A stretch of DNA of 6,911 nt from NCBI GenBank assembly GCA_030146155.1, contig JASLCF010000070.1:1-6911 (forward strand), written 5' to 3'. The stretch comes from Savagea sp. GTDB taxonomy: Bacteria > Bacillota > Bacilli > Bacillales_A > Planococcaceae. This document shows, in pieces, positions 4,892 through 6,911 of this stretch. The position numbers were made by a program, and so were the translations under genes. Position 1 is the stretch's first letter. Each line of letters starts with the position of its first letter. The notes beneath the pieces were generated by a model, which searched no databases, was not told where the DNA came from, and saw nothing but the letters and a program-made list of their open reading frames with translations.

Positions 4892-6034
4892 TCATTTAAC
4901 TAATTCATCGCTAATTTGTTCAATCGAATCAGCACCATCAAATAGAAAGTTACCCTTTTCTATGCTTAATTGTGTTCTTGCTGATTTCAATCCTAACACC
5001 TCATTTACATATTTAACAAATTCAATTTTATCTGCTTCTTCAGCCTTGAAATCTACAATAACAAATCGACTTAAAGGTCTTTGCTTTTCTCCTCTTTTTC
5101 TCGTTAGTTCCAACCTTGCTTTTATTGCCTCATTTATATGTTCATCTCTAAAGCTGTATCCAATTATATATAACTCATCACAAATATCGTCTGGATCCAT
5201 CATTTTTACTTTAAATTCATTGTAGTAATAATTGAAGGGGGACATTTGTACTTTGGCACTTTTATAACCCCCAGTTATTATTGAAGGGAAGTATTCAGAG
5301 GTATTTAGTCTTTTGTAAAAATCTTTTAGTCTAATATCCTCGGTCTTTAACTTAAACACTCGACCATCATTTAATCGCTTAAATGAAGACAGTGAGCCAT
5401 GTAAGTGATGCAACCTAATGTTTCTTCGCCCAAAATCAGCTATATTTTCATGAGGACTAAAATTAAATTTTTCGGCACCATCCAAATAGCCCCTTGGTAC
5501 ATGAAAATCAGTAAATTCATCAGTACCAACCACACTCAGAAGGATTGTTTCAAGAAGTAAATCAAAGTTCAACGTGAAAAAGTCTACTTGATTACTTTCT
5601 TGCACTTGAGTTTGTAGCCACCTAATAAATCCAGACAATTTTTCGTCTATTTGATTCCAATGAACATTCCCGTCAATTATCTCTACAATCGAAGAAGTAT
5701 ACGATAGTATGATTTGTTTAATCTTTTCTAAATGACTTCTTAACTCATCAACTGATAAATTTTCAGATTCAAGGTATATCTTTCCCTCGTCTGTCGTGTC
5801 TAAGAATGCTACATAACTGTCCAATGAATCATGAACTTGCTCTATACTTGCAATTGCTTCTTCAAAGTCTACTTGCACATAATTTCCCTTTTGAATTCTC
5901 TCCATGTGATGTTCAACAAATTTTTGATGCTCATTAGGTAAATTATTGTAAAAAGTTTGTGTAATATTTTGCAATGAGAAAGCTCCGTTCAACCCTACCG
6001 ATAATCCATTTCCAGTTAGTATTACTTTTCTCAT
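4892..6034 (-). CDS. SIR2-like (DUF4917-type) protein, putative NAD-hydrolysing effector
   Basis: A protein of 380 residues with the layout of bacterial SIR2-like proteins. It has an N-terminal Rossmann start VILTGNGLS (4-12), a long helical insert with DFEEAI (56-61), TLNFD (154-158, equivalent of TxNYD), LHHLHGS (208-214) and LYIIGYSFRDEHINEAI (288-304). The last motif is typical of DUF4917/SIR2_2 proteins. In characterised SIR2 defence proteins (ThsA, DSR2) the Asn of the TxNYD-like motif and the His of HGS are needed to cleave NAD; here these are N156 and H212, both present. No second effector or sensor domain is seen, although residues 15-150 or 215-285 could hold one. Start choice: the ATG at 6034 begins directly at the Rossmann strand and has GAGGTGAGG (6038-6046). 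An upstream in-frame ATG at 6133 would run into the divergent gene and adds unrelated sequence. NADase activity and an anti-phage role are inference. Confidence 0.8.
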   Translation of the reverse strand: MRKVILTGNGLSVGLNGAFSLQNITQTFYNNLPNEHQKFVEHHMERIQKGNYVQVDFEEAIASIEQVHDSLDSYVAFLDTTDEGKIYLESENLSVDELRSHLEKIKQIILSYTSSIVEIIDGNVHWNQIDEKLSGFIRWLQTQVQESNQVDFFTLNFDLLLETILLSVVGTDEFTDFHVPRGYLDGAEKFNFSPHENIADFGRRNIRLHHLHGSLSSFKRLNDGRVFKLKTEDIRLKDFYKRLNTSEYFPSIITGGYKSAKVQMSPFNYYYNEFKVKMMDPDDICDELYIIGYSFRDEHINEAIKARLELTRKRGEKQRPLSRFVIVDFKAEEADKIEFVKYVNEVLGLKSARTQLSIEKGNFLFDGADSIEQISDELVK

Positions 6035-6065
6035 TTTCCTCACCTCAAATGAATATTTTTCTGAC

Positions 6066-6085
6066 AAAATACTAAAATACAATAC
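6066..6085. repeat. Short tandem repeat in the divergent spacer (possible operator)
   Basis: Two copies of AAAATAC, 8 bp apart (6066-6072 and 6074-6080), followed by a partial third, AATAC (6081-6085). They cover the candidate -10 boxes of both divergent genes. Ribbon-helix-helix regulators often bind such closely spaced short repeats, and the adjacent plus-strand gene encodes a protein with such a region. AT-richness makes chance repeats possible. Confidence 0.35.
6078..6083 (+). promoter_or_regulatory. -10 box for the HTH/RHH gene
   Basis: TACAAT on the plus strand, about 30 bp before the ATG, gives a leader of roughly 23 nt. The -35 region at 17 bp is only T-rich. An alternative is CTGACA (6061-6066), 16 bp, TACATC. 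The promoter elements are tentative. Confidence 0.35.
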
Positions 6086-6112
6086 ATCCACAATTACAAA
6101 GGAGGCGTACCC

Positions 6113-6607
6113 ATGAACAAAGACAAATTCCACACAGCAAATAGCAAAGATCGTGTAGCCATCGTTAATGGCCTACTAAAAAAAGAAGGTTTTGATTTAC
6201 AAAAAGTAGCGGATGCTCTTGAAATGAACTATTCTACCTTTACAAAATTAATGCAAGAAGACGATTATGTTTATATTAAACGGGAAAATCAGTATTACAA
6301 ATTTGTTCGTGATGAGAGTCAGGTTTCCACTATTTCTGACCAAACCGATTCCGAAATGGACTATATTAAGAAGAACTTTTCCCTTTTGAAGAGTTTAATA
6401 GAACGATATAAACACAACGGCGACTTCATCATTGACAAGCGTATTTTCCGTTCCACCTCTAAAATCTCCAGTAAAAACTTCCGTATGCCTGATGACCTCT
6501 ATCAAAACTTTGTAGCTACTTGTGAGAATGAATTTCCTCATCTGAAAATCCAAGACATAATTGCACAGCTTCTTCTTGATTTCACAGATAAATACTCCGA
6601 CAAGTAA
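6113..6607 (+). CDS. Putative DNA-binding regulator with HTH and ribbon-helix-helix-like regions
   Basis: A soluble 164-residue protein. Residues 12-50 look like a helix-turn-helix (FDLQKVADALEMNYSTFTKL, 27-46), followed by a basic, tyrosine-rich stretch (YVYIKRENQYYKFVRDE, 52-68). A polar linker and a helical segment (82-100) lead to a C-terminal region (119-161: SSKNFRMPDDLYQNF, then QDIIAQLLLDFTDKY) shaped like a ribbon-helix-helix dimerisation and DNA-binding fold. The architecture is reminiscent of proteins carried on Firmicute plasmids and integrative elements; the exact family is not identified. Start ATG at 6113 has a near-perfect AAAGGAGG at 6098-6105, 7 nt away. It is divergent from the SIR2-like gene with a 78-bp spacer, a typical arrangement for a local repressor. 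A plasmid replication or partition accessory role is an alternative. Confidence 0.75.
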   Translation: MNKDKFHTANSKDRVAIVNGLLKKEGFDLQKVADALEMNYSTFTKLMQEDDYVYIKRENQYYKFVRDESQVSTISDQTDSEMDYIKKNFSLLKSLIERYKHNGDFIIDKRIFRSTSKISSKNFRMPDDLYQNFVATCENEFPHLKIQDIIAQLLLDFTDKYSDK

Positions 6608-6622
6608 GAAGACAATTGAAAG

Positions 6623-6667
6623 ATAAGGTAGTGCCAATAGCAATACTCGAATGGAACTGCCTTATTT
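6623..6667. terminator. Hairpin between convergent genes, probable terminator
   Basis: Arms 6623-6635 (ATAAGGTAGTGCC) and 6653-6665 (GGAACTGCCTTAT) pair over 13 positions with one mismatch and one G-U, around a 17-nt loop. It begins about 16 nt after the stop of the plus-strand regulator gene and lies 25 nt beyond the stop of the minus-strand partial gene, so it may serve both. The T-run after it is short (TTATTT), which weakens the call. Confidence 0.5.
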
Positions 6668-6691
6668 AAAGGATCAATATTTTAAAATTAA

Positions 6692-6911
6692 TTATCCAAG
6701 TACCTTTTTTACTTTTCCTTTCCAATCATTCCGATGAATAAGCCGCCATTCATGAAGATTATTTTGAATAATTTCTGCCTTGCTCATTTTAGACACGCTC
6801 TCCCAATCGCCTCTTACTATATAGGTTGCGTTTCCTACATTTGCACTTTCGAACACATATAATCCCTTATCTTTAAAACCAAATATGACATATCCAGAAA
6901 AACCGTTTTGT
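6692..6911 (-). CDS. Uncharacterised protein, C-terminal 72 residues (partial)
   Basis: An open frame on the minus strand enters from the right edge and stops at 6692-6694; the start and most of the gene are outside the window. It reads QNGFSGYVIFGFKDKG, then LYVFESANVGNATYIV, RGDWESVSKMSKAEII, and ends with LHEWRLIHRNDW and a basic tail. The order of features (a strand-rich stretch with VFES, GNATY, DW, a KAEI helix and IH-x-x-x-W before a lysine-rich end) looks like a compact conserved C-terminal module. I have the impression of similar endings in large uncharacterised bacterial proteins, but cannot name a family. The frame is open with no internal stop over 219 bp and its amino-acid composition is protein-like. 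It converges on the regulator gene. Confidence 0.6.
   Translation of the reverse strand, partial: QNGFSGYVIFGFKDKGLYVFESANVGNATYIVRGDWESVSKMSKAEIIQNNLHEWRLIHRNDWKGKVKKVLG

Larger units (their letters stand above)
6066..6093 (-). promoter_or_regulatory. Possible promoter of the SIR2-like operon
   Basis: Minus strand TTGTGG (6088-6093), 16 bp, TATTTT (6066-6071), giving a leader of about 25 nt with the ribosome binding site. Both hexamers are imperfect. The elements overlap the tandem repeats in the divergent spacer. Confidence 0.3.

Noticed and set aside
4962..5225. Plus-strand open frame of 87 codons inside the SIR2-like gene
   Set aside because: Antisense to the GYSFRDEHIN region; Ser/Leu/Ile-rich composition typical of an antisense shadow.
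6035..6133. N-terminal extension of the SIR2-like protein by 33 residues to an ATG at 6133
   Set aside because: It would cross the divergent promoter spacer and the start of the regulator gene, while the ATG at 6034 has a strong ribosome binding site and begins at the Rossmann strand.
6395..6643. Minus-strand open frame of 82 codons opposite the regulator gene
   Set aside because: Overlaps the 3' part of the well-supported plus-strand regulator and has no ribosome binding site; a shadow frame.
1..6911. CRISPR array, tRNA, rRNA or insertion sequence ends
   Set aside because: No regularly spaced repeats, cloverleaf-like sequences, transposase frame or long terminal inverted repeats were found on reading both strands.

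Overview
The window looks like low-GC Gram-positive (Bacillales-type) chromosome. It is AT-rich, has strong AGGAGG-type ribosome binding sites and compact U-tailed hairpin terminators, and carries a malate:quinone oxidoreductase of the Bacillus/Staphylococcus type. No rRNA, tRNA, CRISPR array or insertion sequence was seen.

Left part (1-4210), all on the minus strand, looks like housekeeping and envelope genes. In transcription order (right to left) they are: a DUF2892/YgaP-like two-helix membrane protein with its own promoter and terminator; a translationally coupled pair made of a 107-residue three-helix membrane protein and an MdoB/LtaS-like phosphoglycerol transferase, closed by a 19-bp perfect hairpin; mqo with its own promoter region and terminator; and the first 20 codons of what looks like selO (YdiU), running off the left edge.

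Middle (4215-4445) has no protein gene but is highly structured. It holds a self-symmetric promoter (TTGTAT-17-TACAAT on both strands), an inverted repeat TGTCAG-N9-CTGACA, a small hairpin, and a hairpin followed by five Ts on the plus strand. Together these could be a small-RNA gene divergent from the DUF2892 gene.

Right part (4448-6911) looks accessory. A SIR2-like (DUF4917-type) protein with the GNG, TLNFD, HLHGS and GYSFRDEHIN motifs is followed on the same strand by a small cysteine/histidine-motif protein. Divergent from them is a 164-residue protein with an N-terminal helix-turn-helix and a C-terminal ribbon-helix-helix-like region. The 78-bp divergent spacer has short tandem repeats that could be its operator. 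A partial minus-strand gene, of which only 72 C-terminal residues are present, enters from the right edge and converges on the regulator gene. The best reading is a candidate two-gene NAD-depleting (anti-phage type) module with a local regulator. The SIR2-fold call rests on motifs; the defence role is inference.
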